Below are positions 33,210 to 42,020 of a DNA stretch of 64,000 nt, piece by piece; the stretch's first letter is position 1, and the number at the start of each line of letters is the position of its first letter. The notes under the pieces are model-generated. The model was not told the DNA's origin, ran no database searches, and saw only the letters and a list, made by a program, of their open reading frames with translations. This DNA is from Actinomadura graeca (GTDB lineage Bacteria; Actinomycetota; Actinomycetes; Streptosporangiales; Streptosporangiaceae). Location: NCBI RefSeq assembly GCF_019175365.1, contig NZ_CP059572.1, positions 2,790,001 to 2,854,000 of the forward strand, read 5' to 3'. A program made the translations under genes and the position numbers.

Positions 33210-33718
33210 TTGCGGCCGCCCGCCATGATCTCTTGGCACTTCTCCTGGGCCGCCTTGAACTCGGGGTCCTCGGCGACGTTGCCGTCGATCATGATCCCCT
33301 GCTGGCCGGGCTTGGGGTCGGCGAACTTCTCCACGCCGTTCTCGCGCATGCACTCGGCGAACTCGCGGCCCCGCTCCTGGCGCTTCGGGTCGTCCTTCCC
33401 GGCTCCGTTCGCCTGCGGGTCGTACTGGCGGCACGCCTGCATCGCCTTGTCGACCGTCTCCTTCTTGGTCCGCCCGTCGAGCCTGAGCTGGACGCCGCCG
33501 CCGGGCTTCGGGTCCTCCATCGGGATGCCGTTCTGCCGCATGCACTGGGCGAACTTGACGCCCATCTCGTCGGGGCTCAGGCTCTTGGCGGCGGCAGGCC
33601 CGCTCTTTCCGGCGCCCTTGACCGAGGCCACCTTCCCGCCGTCGCCGTCGTCCGAGCCGCATCCGGTGAGCGCCAGGCCCGCCACCAGCGGCAGTGCCGC
33701 CAGGATCCGCAGTCGCAT
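33206..33718 (-). CDS. Secreted lipoprotein with duplicated Cys-Met-Arg motif
   Basis: Encodes 170 residues. The signal peptide ends in a lipobox LALTGCGSD, so Cys20 should be lipidated. The mature part holds two similar helices, [13 protein letters not shown] and [14 protein letters not shown], each followed by an acidic/Pro-rich tail, which suggests an internal duplication. Two more cysteines (QACRQYD and EKCQEI) may pair with them. It is the first gene of the efflux operon, overlapping the adaptor gene. Similar CMRxNG lipoproteins are common upstream of MacAB-like operons in actinomycetes. Role unknown, possibly substrate capture or signalling to the divergent two-component system. Confidence 0.8.
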   Translation of the reverse strand: MRLRILAALPLVAGLALTGCGSDDGDGGKVASVKGAGKSGPAAAKSLSPDEMGVKFAQCMRQNGIPMEDPKPGGGVQLRLDGRTKKETVDKAMQACRQYDPQANGAGKDDPKRQERGREFAECMRENGVEKFADPKPGQQGIMIDGNVAEDPEFKAAQEKCQEIMAGGRK

Positions 33719-33901
33719 CCGACCGTCTCCTCTCGTCCCCGGCCGATCGGTTCCGGCCGGACGGAAGGCGATGCAACGCGACGGCGCGTTTCCCCCGCGT
33801 TTCCGCGCCGCCGCCCGGATCTCCTAACGGCGAGGAAACGGCCCGTAAGGCAGCATCGCCGGTCAGGGCACGTGTGAGGACCGTGCACCGGGAGGACAGA
33901 G

Positions 33902-34558
33902 ATGCGGGTACTGGTGGTGGAGGACGAGCGGCTGCTCGCCGACGCGATAGCGGAGTGGCTGCGCGACGACGCGCACGCCGTCGACCTGGCCTACGACGGG
34001 GCGGCGGCCCTGGAGCGCGCCGGCGTCCACGACTACGACGTCGTCGTGCTGGACCGGGACCTGCCGCTCGTGCACGGCGACGACGTCTGCCGCGAGCTGG
34101 TCCGCGGGGACGGGGCGGCGCGGGTGCTGATGCTCACCGCCGCCGCCGAGATCACCGACCGGGTCGCGGGGCTCGGGCTCGGCGCCGACGACTACCTCAC
34201 CAAGCCGTTCGCGTTCCCGGAGCTGGCGGCCCGCGTCCTCGCGCTCGGCCGGCGGGCGCGCCCCGCCGCGCCGCCGGTGCTGCGCCGCGCCGGGATCACC
34301 CTGGACCCGGCACGCCGCGAGGTCTTCCGGGACGGCCGGTACGTGCCGCTGGCGAAGAAGGAGTTCGCCGTGCTCACCGAGCTGCTGCTCGCGGACGGCG
34401 CGGTCGTCTCCGCGGAGCGGCTGCTGGAGAAGGCGTGGGACGAGCACGCCGACCCGTTCACCGGCGCGGTGCGGCTGGCCGTCCTGAAGCTGCGCCGCAA
34501 GCTCGCCGAGCCGCCGGTCGTCGAGACCGTCAAGGGGGCGGGGTACCGGATCCCATGA
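33902..34558 (+). CDS. OmpR-family response regulator
   Basis: Encodes 218 residues behind GGGAGGA. The receiver domain has Asp51 in VVVLDRDLP as the phosphorylation site and the conserved Lys in LTKPFAFPELA. The winged-helix output domain carries ERLLEKAWDEHADPFTGAVRLAVLKLRRKL. The stop overlaps the kinase start by four bases (ATGA). It is divergent from the efflux operon across a 183-bp gap, so control of that operon by this regulator is the simplest reading. Confidence 0.95.
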   Translation: MRVLVVEDERLLADAIAEWLRDDAHAVDLAYDGAAALERAGVHDYDVVVLDRDLPLVHGDDVCRELVRGDGAARVLMLTAAAEITDRVAGLGLGADDYLTKPFAFPELAARVLALGRRARPAAPPVLRRAGITLDPARREVFRDGRYVPLAKKEFAVLTELLLADGAVVSAERLLEKAWDEHADPFTGAVRLAVLKLRRKLAEPPVVETVKGAGYRIP

Positions 34559-35826
34559 TCGGACCTCGGCGGATCACGCTGCGCCACCCGTCGCTCCGGG
34601 CCCGGCTGACGCTCACCTACGGCGGGCTGTTCCTCGTCGCGGGCCTCGTCCTGCTCGGTGTCACCTACGCGCTGTTCGACCAGCAGATGTCCCGCGAGGG
34701 TACGAAGGTGCTCGCGCGGACCTCCCTGCCCTCGCCGGGCGCCACCGGAAGCACCGGGAACACCGGGAACACCGGCGGGACGGGGGGCACCGGGCGGCCC
34801 GTCCCGGCCGGGACGACACCGTCCGGCCAGGAGGGGCCCGGGGCCATCGACGACCTGGAAGGCTGGATGAAAGGGCAGCGCAAGGACGTGCGCGAGGCCG
34901 CGACGACCTCGCTGATCACGCAGGGGTCGATCGCGCTGCTGCTCGTCGGCGGCGTCGCGGCGGGCTTCGGCTGGCTGATCGCGGGGCAGGTCCTCGCGCC
35001 GCTGCACCGGGTGACCGAGACGGCGCGGCGGATCGCGGTGGCGCCCGCCGCCGACCGCGGGCTGCACGAGCGGATCGCGCTGAGCGGGCCCGACGACGAG
35101 GTCAAGCGGCTCGCCGACACCTTCGACACGATGGTCGAGCGGCTCGACCGGTCCTTCGACGGGCAGCGCCGCTTCGTCGCGAACGCCTCGCACGAGCTGC
35201 GCACCCCGCTCACGCTCGGCCGGGCGCTGGTCGAGGTCGCCATGCACCGCCGGTCGGCGTCCGCGGACGTCCTGCAGCTCGGCGAGACGCTGCTGCAGAT
35301 CAACGCGCGGCACGAGCGCCTGATCGCGGGGCTGCTGCTGCTCGCCCGGTCCGAGAACGAGATCACCGGCCGGGCGCCGGTGGACCTCGCCGACGTCGTC
35401 GGGCACGTGGCGGCGCAGACCGCCGCGGAGGCGGAGGAGGCCGGGGTGGACGTCCGGGCGGAGCCGGGCGAGGCCGTCACGTCCGGTGACGCGCTCCTGC
35501 TCGAACGGGTCGTGCAGAACCTGGTCGAGAACGGCATCCGGCACAACTCCGGCCCGGGCGGCTGGGTCCGGGTCCGCAGCCGCACCGGCGGCGGGCGGGC
35601 CGTCCTGGAGGTGGTGAACTCCGGCCGGGCCGTCCCGCCGTACGAGATCCCGGCGCTGTTCGAGCCGTTCCGCCGGCTCGGCTCCGACCGGGTCGTCACC
35701 GCCAAGGGCGCGGGGCTCGGGCTGTCGATCGTGCAGTCGATCGTCCGCGCGCACGGCGGGACCGTCACCGCCGACCCCGGACGGGACGGCGGGCTGCGCG
35801 TGACCGTCCGCCTGCCGTCGCCGTAG
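34555..35826 (+). CDS. Sensor histidine kinase with collagen-like Gly-X-Thr loop
   Basis: Encodes 423 residues. Two transmembrane helices (about 20-42 and 120-140) flank a short extracytoplasmic loop that contains a run GNTGNTGGTGGTG. A HAMP domain (about 142-195) is followed by the H-box FVANASHELRTPL, N-box LVENGIRHN and G-boxes (GAGLGLSIVQSI). It is translationally coupled to the response regulator. The glycine-threonine tract resembles collagen-type triplets and is unusual for a sensor loop; it may act as a flexible or surface-binding spacer. Confidence 0.95.
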   Translation: MIGPRRITLRHPSLRARLTLTYGGLFLVAGLVLLGVTYALFDQQMSREGTKVLARTSLPSPGATGSTGNTGNTGGTGGTGRPVPAGTTPSGQEGPGAIDDLEGWMKGQRKDVREAATTSLITQGSIALLLVGGVAAGFGWLIAGQVLAPLHRVTETARRIAVAPAADRGLHERIALSGPDDEVKRLADTFDTMVERLDRSFDGQRRFVANASHELRTPLTLGRALVEVAMHRRSASADVLQLGETLLQINARHERLIAGLLLLARSENEITGRAPVDLADVVGHVAAQTAAEAEEAGVDVRAEPGEAVTSGDALLLERVVQNLVENGIRHNSGPGGWVRVRSRTGGGRAVLEVVNSGRAVPPYEIPALFEPFRRLGSDRVVTAKGAGLGLSIVQSIVRAHGGTVTADPGRDGGLRVTVRLPSP

Positions 35827-36057
35827 CCCGTCTTGATCGCCTGACCTGCGGCGTTTACCCGTCGTTGGGCCATTCACCCCGCTTATGCCCTGCTGGCATT
35901 ACCTGGCTTTTGCGGCAAATGAGACTGTTATGGCGTTCCTTCGATCTCTCGCACGGGCCACCCCACCCGGAATTCCCCCGGCACCGGTGGGGAATTGCTC
36001 CCTGATCCCCGTGCGTGAGGTTCCATGCCGCAAGGCCGGGAGAATAGGCGGAAGCGA

Positions 36058-36630
36058 ATGGCAACGCGTACCCGACCCGCCCGGGCACGTTGGCGCATCG
36101 CGTGCGGAGTCGCGGGGCTGGCAGCAGCCACCGTCGCGGCGTCCCCCGGGATCGCCTCAGCGGACAACCTGAAGATCAATCAGGAGGTCCAGGAACAGAA
36201 CCAGTGGTGCTGGGCCGCGAGCGGCCTGACGATCGCCAAGTTCCACGGTAAGGGCAACGTCAGCCAGAACGAGTTCTGCAACCTCGCGCGGAACCGCACC
36301 GCGGGCACCCAGTGCCCGAACCAGCCCGGTCAGCTCGAATGGGACCAGACGGCCTTCCGTAAGCTCGGCCTCTCCGTCGGTCAGGTGAGCAACCCGCTCT
36401 CCTACAACGCCGTGAAGGAAGAGATCGACGGCAAGCGCCCGATCGAGACCGGCATCTACTGGACGGCCGGCGGCGGACACGCCCAGGTCATCTACGGCTA
36501 CACCGGCCAGACGCTGGCCTACGGCGACCCGTGGCCCGCGAGCCCCCGCTACTCGGAGATGTCGCACAGCAGCTACACCAACAACAGTCAGTTCCGCTGG
36601 GGACAGGCTCTCTACAAGGTGGGGGCGTGA
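36058..36630 (+). CDS. Secreted papain-like cysteine protease
   Basis: Encodes 190 residues from the ATG at 36058 (GGCGGAAG upstream). A signal peptide ends near GIASA at about residue 35. The mature enzyme starts with EQNQWCWAASG, the catalytic Cys motif of the papain-like peptidase family (PF12385 / C39-like). The catalytic His is in GGGHAQVIYGY, and the Asn/Asp position is in YGDPWP. A second Cys pair (FCNL, GTQCPN) may form a disulfide. Length is normal for the small secreted group. Immediately followed by a membrane-anchored protein gene with a two-base gap, so the two likely act together. Confidence 0.8.
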   Translation: MATRTRPARARWRIACGVAGLAAATVAASPGIASADNLKINQEVQEQNQWCWAASGLTIAKFHGKGNVSQNEFCNLARNRTAGTQCPNQPGQLEWDQTAFRKLGLSVGQVSNPLSYNAVKEEIDGKRPIETGIYWTAGGGHAQVIYGYTGQTLAYGDPWPASPRYSEMSHSSYTNNSQFRWGQALYKVGA

Positions 36631-36632
36631 CG

Positions 36633-37439
36633 ATGCGTAGCACTGTGAAGCTCTCCGCGGCGGCCCTCACGGCCGGTCTCGGCGTGACGATGTTCATGGG
36701 CGGCAACGCGATGGCGGCGGGCCCCGCGCCCTCCGACTCGGCGGCCGCCACCAAGGCCGCGTCGTCGCAGGCGGTCCAGCAGCAGCTGGGCTCCTTCTTC
36801 GTCCGCTACGAGCGGCAGCAGCAGGGCCAGCTGGTCACGGACAAGACCGTCACCAAGGCCCAGGCCGCGGCCAAGGCCCCCCGCCTCGAAGGCTCCGCCC
36901 AGGCCGTCTACTCGCTCAGCCCGGCGTTCGTGAAGGGCGAGGCCAACGCGCCCGTCGCGACGTTCGCCTACATGGCCGTCGGCGCGAAGTCGGCGACCGG
37001 CCAGCAGGCCACCATGTGGCTGAGCAAGAGCGGCAAGAGCTGGAACGTGTGGAACATCGCGTCCGGCCTGGACGAGGCCGTGTACCCGGCAAAGGCGGCG
37101 GGTGGCACGGTGTTCACCGAACCGCAGATCCACGCCTGGTACCGCCTGGCCGATGGCCGGGTCACCGGGCTCAATGACACCGCCGTCTCGTCTGTCGGAA
37201 AGTCGGGCGTGACGGTGGCGGCGTACCAGCGCATGGTCCACACGCGGTACGCCGACAAACTCCCGGGCTCGCAGTACCAGAAGTCCGGGCAGCTGGGCGG
37301 CTACTCGCCCTCGACCGGCGTCAGCAAGCCGGCGCCGGATCGGGGCCCGGCACCGGCCCTGATGGCACTGGGCGCCGGTGGCGCCGCGGCGGCGGCGGCC
37401 GGCATCGTCGTCGCCCGGCGCCGCCGGGTGCAGGGCTGA
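36633..37439 (+). CDS. Exported, C-terminally membrane-anchored protein of unknown function
   Basis: Encodes 268 residues. Signal peptide about 1-30 (LSAAALTAGLGVTMFMGG). The body is Gln/Ala-rich (VQQQLGSFFVRYERQQQ) and then mixed (SKSGKSWNVWNIASGLDEAV). It ends in a hydrophobic helix (GAGGAAAAAAGIVVA) and an RRRR tail, an anchor layout without an LPXTG motif. A GTG at 36627 would overlap the protease stop and is a possible alternative start. The tail anchor and tight coupling to the cysteine protease suggest a surface substrate, inhibitor or scaffold for it. I do not recognise the family. Confidence 0.75.
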   Translation: MRSTVKLSAAALTAGLGVTMFMGGNAMAAGPAPSDSAAATKAASSQAVQQQLGSFFVRYERQQQGQLVTDKTVTKAQAAAKAPRLEGSAQAVYSLSPAFVKGEANAPVATFAYMAVGAKSATGQQATMWLSKSGKSWNVWNIASGLDEAVYPAKAAGGTVFTEPQIHAWYRLADGRVTGLNDTAVSSVGKSGVTVAAYQRMVHTRYADKLPGSQYQKSGQLGGYSPSTGVSKPAPDRGPAPALMALGAGGAAAAAAGIVVARRRRVQG

Positions 37440-37458
37440 GGGTCCGGCCGATGAACGT

Positions 37459-37491
37459 GCGGGTCCCGGGGACCGCTGCCCCGGGACCCGC
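37459..37491. terminator. Bidirectional terminator hairpin
   Basis: GCGGGTCCCGGGG (37459-37471) pairs perfectly over 13 bp with its complement at 37479-37491, loop ACCGCTG. It lies between the anchored protein gene and the LysR gene, which converge. Confidence 0.85.
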
Positions 37492-37528
37492 CGCCCCCCC
37501 CTGGCCCAGGTGGCCGGGGTGGAGCGCT

Positions 37529-38506
37529 TCAGGACGTGGCGACCGGCAAAGCCGGGTGTGCCTCGGGATGCTCGTCCCACCATTCGCCGTAGACGCGCTG
37601 GGCGCGGACGAGATCCATGTAGACGTCGTTGAAGTATCCCCGCAGGCGGCCCGCCGCCTGCTCCACCTCCGGCCGCCACACCAGGACGACCCGTTGCCCC
37701 AGCGGGTCGCCGGTTATGCGACGGAAGGCCATCCCGTCGCGCGGGGCCGCGGTCGGCTGATAGATGCCGATCGCGCGCCCCGACCGGATGAGCGACGTGG
37801 CGATCTGCCAGTCGGTGGACCAGAACCGCACGCGCGGCTGGAAGCCGGCGCCGGCGCACACCCCGCGGAAGTACGCCGGCCACGGGCCGTCGTCGAGCGG
37901 ATCGTCCAGCCAGTCCTGATCGGCCAGGTCCGCCAGGTCGATGGTCGGGGACGCCGCGAGCGGGCTGGCGGTCGACATGCCGACGAGGGCGGGCTCGCAC
38001 TCCACCAGGACGAGCCGTTCGAGGCCCTCCAGCACCGGGGCCGTGTAGTCCACCGGCTCCTGGAACAGCCCGATGTCCAGCGCGCCCGACGCGAGGAGCG
38101 CCGGGATGCGCCCGCCCCCCTGGTCGACGCGCAACTGGAGCCGCGCCCCGGGGGCCAGCCCGTCAAGGTGGTCGCTCAGCCCCGTCAGCGGCGGGCACGC
38201 CTGCACCCCGATCCGCAGCAGCGGCAGGGGCGAGGGATCGCTGCGCCGGTGCGCGAGCGCCGCGTTGAGGTCGTCGATGCAGGCCAGCGCGGCGCGGGCC
38301 CGCGTCGCCACCTCTTCGCCGACCGGCGTCGGCACCACCCCCTCCGGGGAGCGGACGAAAAGCTGCACGCCGAGGTGACCCTCGACCCTGCGGAGCATCG
38401 TGCTCACCGCGGGCTGGGTCAGGTTGAGCCGGGCCGCGGCCTTGCTGATGCTGCCCGTCGCGGCGACGGCCTCGATCATCCTGAGGTGATGGGGACCGAG
38501 ATCCAC
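37529..38506 (-). CDS. LysR-family transcriptional regulator
   Basis: Encodes 325 residues. The N-terminal winged HTH is canonical (LRMIEAVAATGSISKAAARL then TQPAVSTMLRRVEGHLGVQLF). A periplasmic-binding-protein-like effector domain of about 210 residues follows (LLRIGVQACPPLTG, ALDIGLFQEPVDY, RAIGIYQPTAAPRDG). Length is slightly above average. No metabolic gene is adjacent on the same strand, and the neighbour upstream is the SPFH gene. The regulated genes cannot be guessed from context. Confidence 0.9.
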   Translation of the reverse strand: MDLGPHHLRMIEAVAATGSISKAAARLNLTQPAVSTMLRRVEGHLGVQLFVRSPEGVVPTPVGEEVATRARAALACIDDLNAALAHRRSDPSPLPLLRIGVQACPPLTGLSDHLDGLAPGARLQLRVDQGGGRIPALLASGALDIGLFQEPVDYTAPVLEGLERLVLVECEPALVGMSTASPLAASPTIDLADLADQDWLDDPLDDGPWPAYFRGVCAGAGFQPRVRFWSTDWQIATSLIRSGRAIGIYQPTAAPRDGMAFRRITGDPLGQRVVLVWRPEVEQAAGRLRGYFNDVYMDLVRAQRVYGEWWDEHPEAHPALPVATS

Positions 38507-38733
38507 GCGCGTCTCCTGACCGTGCCTCTGCCCCGTCGACTGGAATCAAGCGAATATTAACCCCGCGGAGGCCCTCGCAGAATAGAAATGCGTGCCATTC
38601 CGGTTACTTCCCGTGCGCCGGTTACGTCCGGCACTGTCGGGAAGCCGGGCGAGCGCGCCCGCCTCCCGGTTCACACAGACCCCGTGACCTGCCTCTTCAC
38701 CCTCGGTTCACTCCACGGCGATCGCCGCTCCCC

Positions 38734-38750
38734 CTGCCACACCGTGGCAG
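38734..38750. terminator. Small hairpin behind the SPFH gene
   Basis: CTGCCAC-ACC-GTGGCAG forms a 7-bp stem with a triloop, 27 bases past the SPFH stop on the minus strand. Another palindrome CGGCGATCGCCG lies at 38716-38727. Either may help termination. Confidence 0.45.
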
Positions 38751-38776
38751 CCCCCTCTCCCAGATTTCTCCGGCCG

Positions 38777-40174
38777 TCACTCGCCGGGCGCCCCGGCGGC
38801 GGCGCGGAGCGCGGTGATCACGGCGGCGAGCTGGGTGACGAGCCCGGCGACGCTCGCCTGGTCGGCGCCGTTGACGGTGACGGTCCGCAGCTCGTCCGGC
38901 TTGGGCAGCCGGGACATGATCTCCGGGAGCGTGCGGACGAGCTGCCCCTGCAGCGCGGCCGGGGTGCGCCCGTTCTCCACCTCCGCGCGGGCCCGCTCCC
39001 GCTCCAGCTCCAGCAGCTCCTGCTCGTGCCGCGAGCGGGCGCGCGCGGCGGACATCGCCAGCTCCGCGTCCAGCTCCATGCGCCTGAGCTCCTGCTCGCG
39101 CTCGGCGCGCAGCCGTCCCGTCTCGGCCTCCTCCTGGTGCCGCTCCCGCTCCATCCGCAGCGCGTGCCGCGTGGTCTCGGTCTGCAGCTCGGCGACCTCG
39201 CGGGAGTCGTCGTGCTCGCGCTTGGTGCGGCGCAGCCGCTCCGCGACCTCGGTGTCGAACAGCTCCGCCTCGTTGCGGGCCCGCAGCTCGGCCAGCTCCC
39301 GCTCGTGCTCCAGCCGCTGCGTCTCCTTGATCCGCGCGGCGGCCATCTCGCGCTGCTCGACGACCTCCTGCGCCTCCAGCTCGGCGAGCCGGGCGATCTG
39401 GCCCTGCTCCGCGCGGTAGGGCTTCTGGAGGTTCTCCCAGAGGCGCGACGAGCTGACCACCGCCTCCTTGATCTGGACCGTGACGATGCGCAGGCCGAGA
39501 CCCTGGTCGCCGTTGTCCTGCCCCTCGGCGACCGCGCGCAGCCGGGCCGTCAGCTCCTCGATGATCGGCTGCTTGTCGCTCAGGACGTCCCGGACGCCCA
39601 TGGTCGAGACCTTGTCCTTGATCGCCGCCTCGGCCTGCTCCCTGAGCTGGACGTTCACCAGCCGCATCGGGTCGTCCTCGGCGCCGAAGTCCAGCTTGCG
39701 GTAGGCGGTGCCGAAATCCTGGATGATCCACTGGACGTAGCCCTGGACGAGCACGCCCTGCAGCTCGCGGCAGATGCAGTACGCGTTGATCAGGATCGTC
39801 TGCGTGGCGCCCGGCACCACCAGGAACGAGTCGGTGGACGGGTTGAACCGGAACGACACGCCGAGCCCGACGTGCAGCGGCTCCACCCGCCCGCGCCGGG
39901 TGTGCACGACGAACGCGTTCGGCGGGACCAGGACGTTCTTCCACCGCCAGAACCCGCTGATCCGCACCTCCACGTGCCCGGGGCGGGACACCTCGCCGGG
40001 CGGCGCGCCGAGCGCCCGGCTGCGCTTGGCGATCGGGCTGGGCGGCGGGGGCGGCATGGCGCCGGGCGGGGCCGGCGCCGCGGGGCGGCGGGAAGAGCGC
40101 AGGTCGTCCTCCAGCACCGCCTGCTGCGCGACGACCTTCTCCAGATACGTGTTCCCCTTGTCCGGGCTGCTCAT
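38777..40174 (-). CDS. SPFH (band 7) domain protein with long coiled coil
   Basis: Encodes 465 residues. The first 70 are Pro-rich and polar, with no clear transmembrane helix. The SPFH domain (about 75-270) has VVPGATQTILINAYCICREL, GVLVQGYVQWIIQDFGTAYRKLDF and AEAAIKDKVSTMGVRDVLSD. From about 275 to 420 there is a long, highly charged coiled coil (RLEHERELAELRARNEAELF and similar) that ends in a small globular tail. SPFH proteins scaffold membrane microdomains and often partner with NfeD-type proteases; none is present here. The ADP-ribosylglycohydrolase gene upstream is 63 bases away on the same strand. Confidence 0.85.
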   Translation of the reverse strand: MSSPDKGNTYLEKVVAQQAVLEDDLRSSRRPAAPAPPGAMPPPPPSPIAKRSRALGAPPGEVSRPGHVEVRISGFWRWKNVLVPPNAFVVHTRRGRVEPLHVGLGVSFRFNPSTDSFLVVPGATQTILINAYCICRELQGVLVQGYVQWIIQDFGTAYRKLDFGAEDDPMRLVNVQLREQAEAAIKDKVSTMGVRDVLSDKQPIIEELTARLRAVAEGQDNGDQGLGLRIVTVQIKEAVVSSSRLWENLQKPYRAEQGQIARLAELEAQEVVEQREMAAARIKETQRLEHERELAELRARNEAELFDTEVAERLRRTKREHDDSREVAELQTETTRHALRMERERHQEEAETGRLRAEREQELRRMELDAELAMSAARARSRHEQELLELERERARAEVENGRTPAALQGQLVRTLPEIMSRLPKPDELRTVTVNGADQASVAGLVTQLAAVITALRAAAGAPGE

Positions 40175-40237
40175 GGGTTCCTCACTGCCGGGTTCTCGCT
40201 GGGCGGATCGTTGCTCGGGGGGCTCACCCGGAGGTGG

Positions 40238-41308
40238 TCACCGCGTGTCCGGGGGGTTCGGGCCGCACTCGGCGGAGCACATCGCGGCGAGCCGCTCCAC
40301 GGCCTCGCGGACCTCCACCCCGTCCCGCCACGCCTGGGGGAAGGCCCCGGCACCGTGGCGGGCGCCGAGGATGTTGCCGCAGATGGCGCCGGTGGAGTCG
40401 CTGTCCCCGCCGTGGGTGACGGCGAGCCGCACCCGCGCGCCGGCCCCGCCGGGGGCGAGCGCGGCGTACACGGCGATGGCGATGGCCTCCTCGCCGGTCC
40501 AGCCGCCGCCGAGCGTCTGGAGCCGCTCCGGCGTCGCCGGGCCCTCACCGGCGAGCCGCACGGCTCTGGCCAGCGCGTCCGCCGTCTCGCCGTTGCCGGG
40601 ACGTCCCTGGAGGTGCCCGCGGGCGAGTTCCAGGGCGTCGCGGACCTCGGCGCCGCGCAGCAGTGCCCACACCATGGCGGCGAGGACCCCGGCGGGCAGG
40701 TATCCGCTCGGATGGCCGTGGGTGATCGCGGCGGCCTGGCAGCCCATGTCGAACGCGTGCGCGGCCTCGGAGAACCCGAACCCGCACGGCGCGGCCCGCA
40801 TGACGCCGCCGCATCCCTTCGAGTCGTTGATGGGCTCGCCGACGGTGCCGAGCGGCACTCCCGGCCGCCGCCGCTCCGCGGCCTTCCGCAGGGCGCCGAG
40901 GGTGGACCGTCCCGGCCCGCGCCTCGTCATCAGCGCCCGCTCCTGGACGAGCCAGCCGCCGCCCACCATGTCCTGCTCGGGGAACTCCTCCCCCTGGCCC
41001 CGCAGCCAGGTCAGGTACGCGACCTGGAGCATGCCGGGCGCGGCGCCCCCGATGCCCTTCGCCCTGGCCCGCGCGGACGCCTGGACCAGCGCGTACGCGG
41101 TGAACATCGTGAGCTGCGTGTCATCGGTGACCGCGCCCGCCCCGAACCGCTCCGCCACGAAGCCGCCGGGACCGTCCGGGCCGTACCGGTCGCGGATGAC
41201 GTCCAGCGAGAGCCCTTCGAGGGGGGCGCCGAGCGCGTCCCCGATCGCCCCGCCGAGCAGGCATCCGAGCAGCCGTTCCGGGTCGGGGTATTCGGACAGT
41301 TCCGGCAT
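40238..41308 (-). CDS. ADP-ribosylglycohydrolase (DraG-type)
   Basis: Encodes 356 residues from the ATG at 41308. The fold-defining motifs are present: GCLLGGAIGDALGAP near the start, metal-binding TDDTQLT (61-67) and C-terminal GGDSDSTGAICGNILGA. Length is normal for bacterial DraG family members. The enzyme removes ADP-ribose from proteins or nucleic acids, using magnesium. It is followed by the SPFH gene (63-bp gap). No ADP-ribosyltransferase is in the window, so the substrate is open; toxin/antitoxin-like and regulatory roles are both known for the family. Confidence 0.9.
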   Translation of the reverse strand: MPELSEYPDPERLLGCLLGGAIGDALGAPLEGLSLDVIRDRYGPDGPGGFVAERFGAGAVTDDTQLTMFTAYALVQASARARAKGIGGAAPGMLQVAYLTWLRGQGEEFPEQDMVGGGWLVQERALMTRRGPGRSTLGALRKAAERRRPGVPLGTVGEPINDSKGCGGVMRAAPCGFGFSEAAHAFDMGCQAAAITHGHPSGYLPAGVLAAMVWALLRGAEVRDALELARGHLQGRPGNGETADALARAVRLAGEGPATPERLQTLGGGWTGEEAIAIAVYAALAPGGAGARVRLAVTHGGDSDSTGAICGNILGARHGAGAFPQAWRDGVEVREAVERLAAMCSAECGPNPPDTR

Positions 41309-41426
41309 GCCGGTTAGCCTAGTGAACCCCGCCCCGCGTCCGCCGTGGATTTCGGTCGTGCCCCGCGGCCACCGGCGACCGATTCGCAACTTTCCGGGCG
41401 CACCGCCGTCACCGGGCGCGCCGCCG

Positions 41427-41840
41427 TCACGGGGACTGGCGGGCCCTGCAGTGGGTGAGCAGGCCCGGGGTGGCGTCCCAGCCGATGAGCCGCACCAGCT
41501 TGTCCAGGTGCGGGGAGACCGAGTGCAGGACGAGCATGCACTCGCGTTCGTCCAGGTCGCGGGCGGCCTTGGTGATCGCGCGCAGCCCGGCCACGTCGAT
41601 GAAATCGACGCCGGCCAGGTCGAGGTGGACGTCGCCGGGGGCGCGGGCCTCCGCCGCCCGCAGCGCGCGGGAGAGGGCGGGGGCGTTGGAGACGTCGACG
41701 TCGCCGGTGAGCCGGAGCCACGAGGACCCGCTCGCGGACGCGATGCGCAGGAGCGCGGTGTCGAGTTCGAGCCGGTCGTACCGGGGAGCCGGTCGCGGCA
41801 CCGGGCCGCCCTCACCGCCGGTGATCCGCCAGACCGTCAT
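41427..41840 (-). CDS. STAS-domain anti-sigma-factor antagonist-like protein
   Basis: Encodes 137 residues from the ATG at 41840 (GAGGAG upstream). The STAS domain covers about residues 25-125, with LRLTGDVDVSNAPALSRALR, HLDLAGVDFIDVAGLRAI and LVLHSVSPHLDKLVRLIG. A Ser or Thr at the usual phosphorylation spot (DFIDVAGL; typical is DSSG) is replaced by Asp-Val-Ala, so phospho-control may differ from classical RsbV. It may act with a sigma-regulating kinase or in signalling elsewhere. Confidence 0.85.
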   Translation of the reverse strand: MTVWRITGGEGGPVPRPAPRYDRLELDTALLRIASASGSSWLRLTGDVDVSNAPALSRALRAAEARAPGDVHLDLAGVDFIDVAGLRAITKAARDLDERECMLVLHSVSPHLDKLVRLIGWDATPGLLTHCRARQSP

Positions 41841-42020
41841 CCGCTCCTCGCCCTCCGGCCGTGGCGCCCTGGCGGCGCTCCGTCCAGGCCAGGTTCTCAT
41901 CTGTGCCCACCTTCTGGAGGCCCGCGCGCGGAAAACCGACGTCCGGCAACAATAGGGAGCGTTCCAAGCCCAGCTTGTTCAGCCATGACGGACGGACCTG
42001 ACCACGTCGTCCGCTGACGG

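Noticed and set aside
38588..41317. 909-codon open frame on the plus strand over the SPFH and ADP-ribosylglycohydrolase genes
   Set aside because: The minus-strand genes carry SPFH and DraG motifs. The plus frame has biased Arg/Leu/Asp composition without domains.
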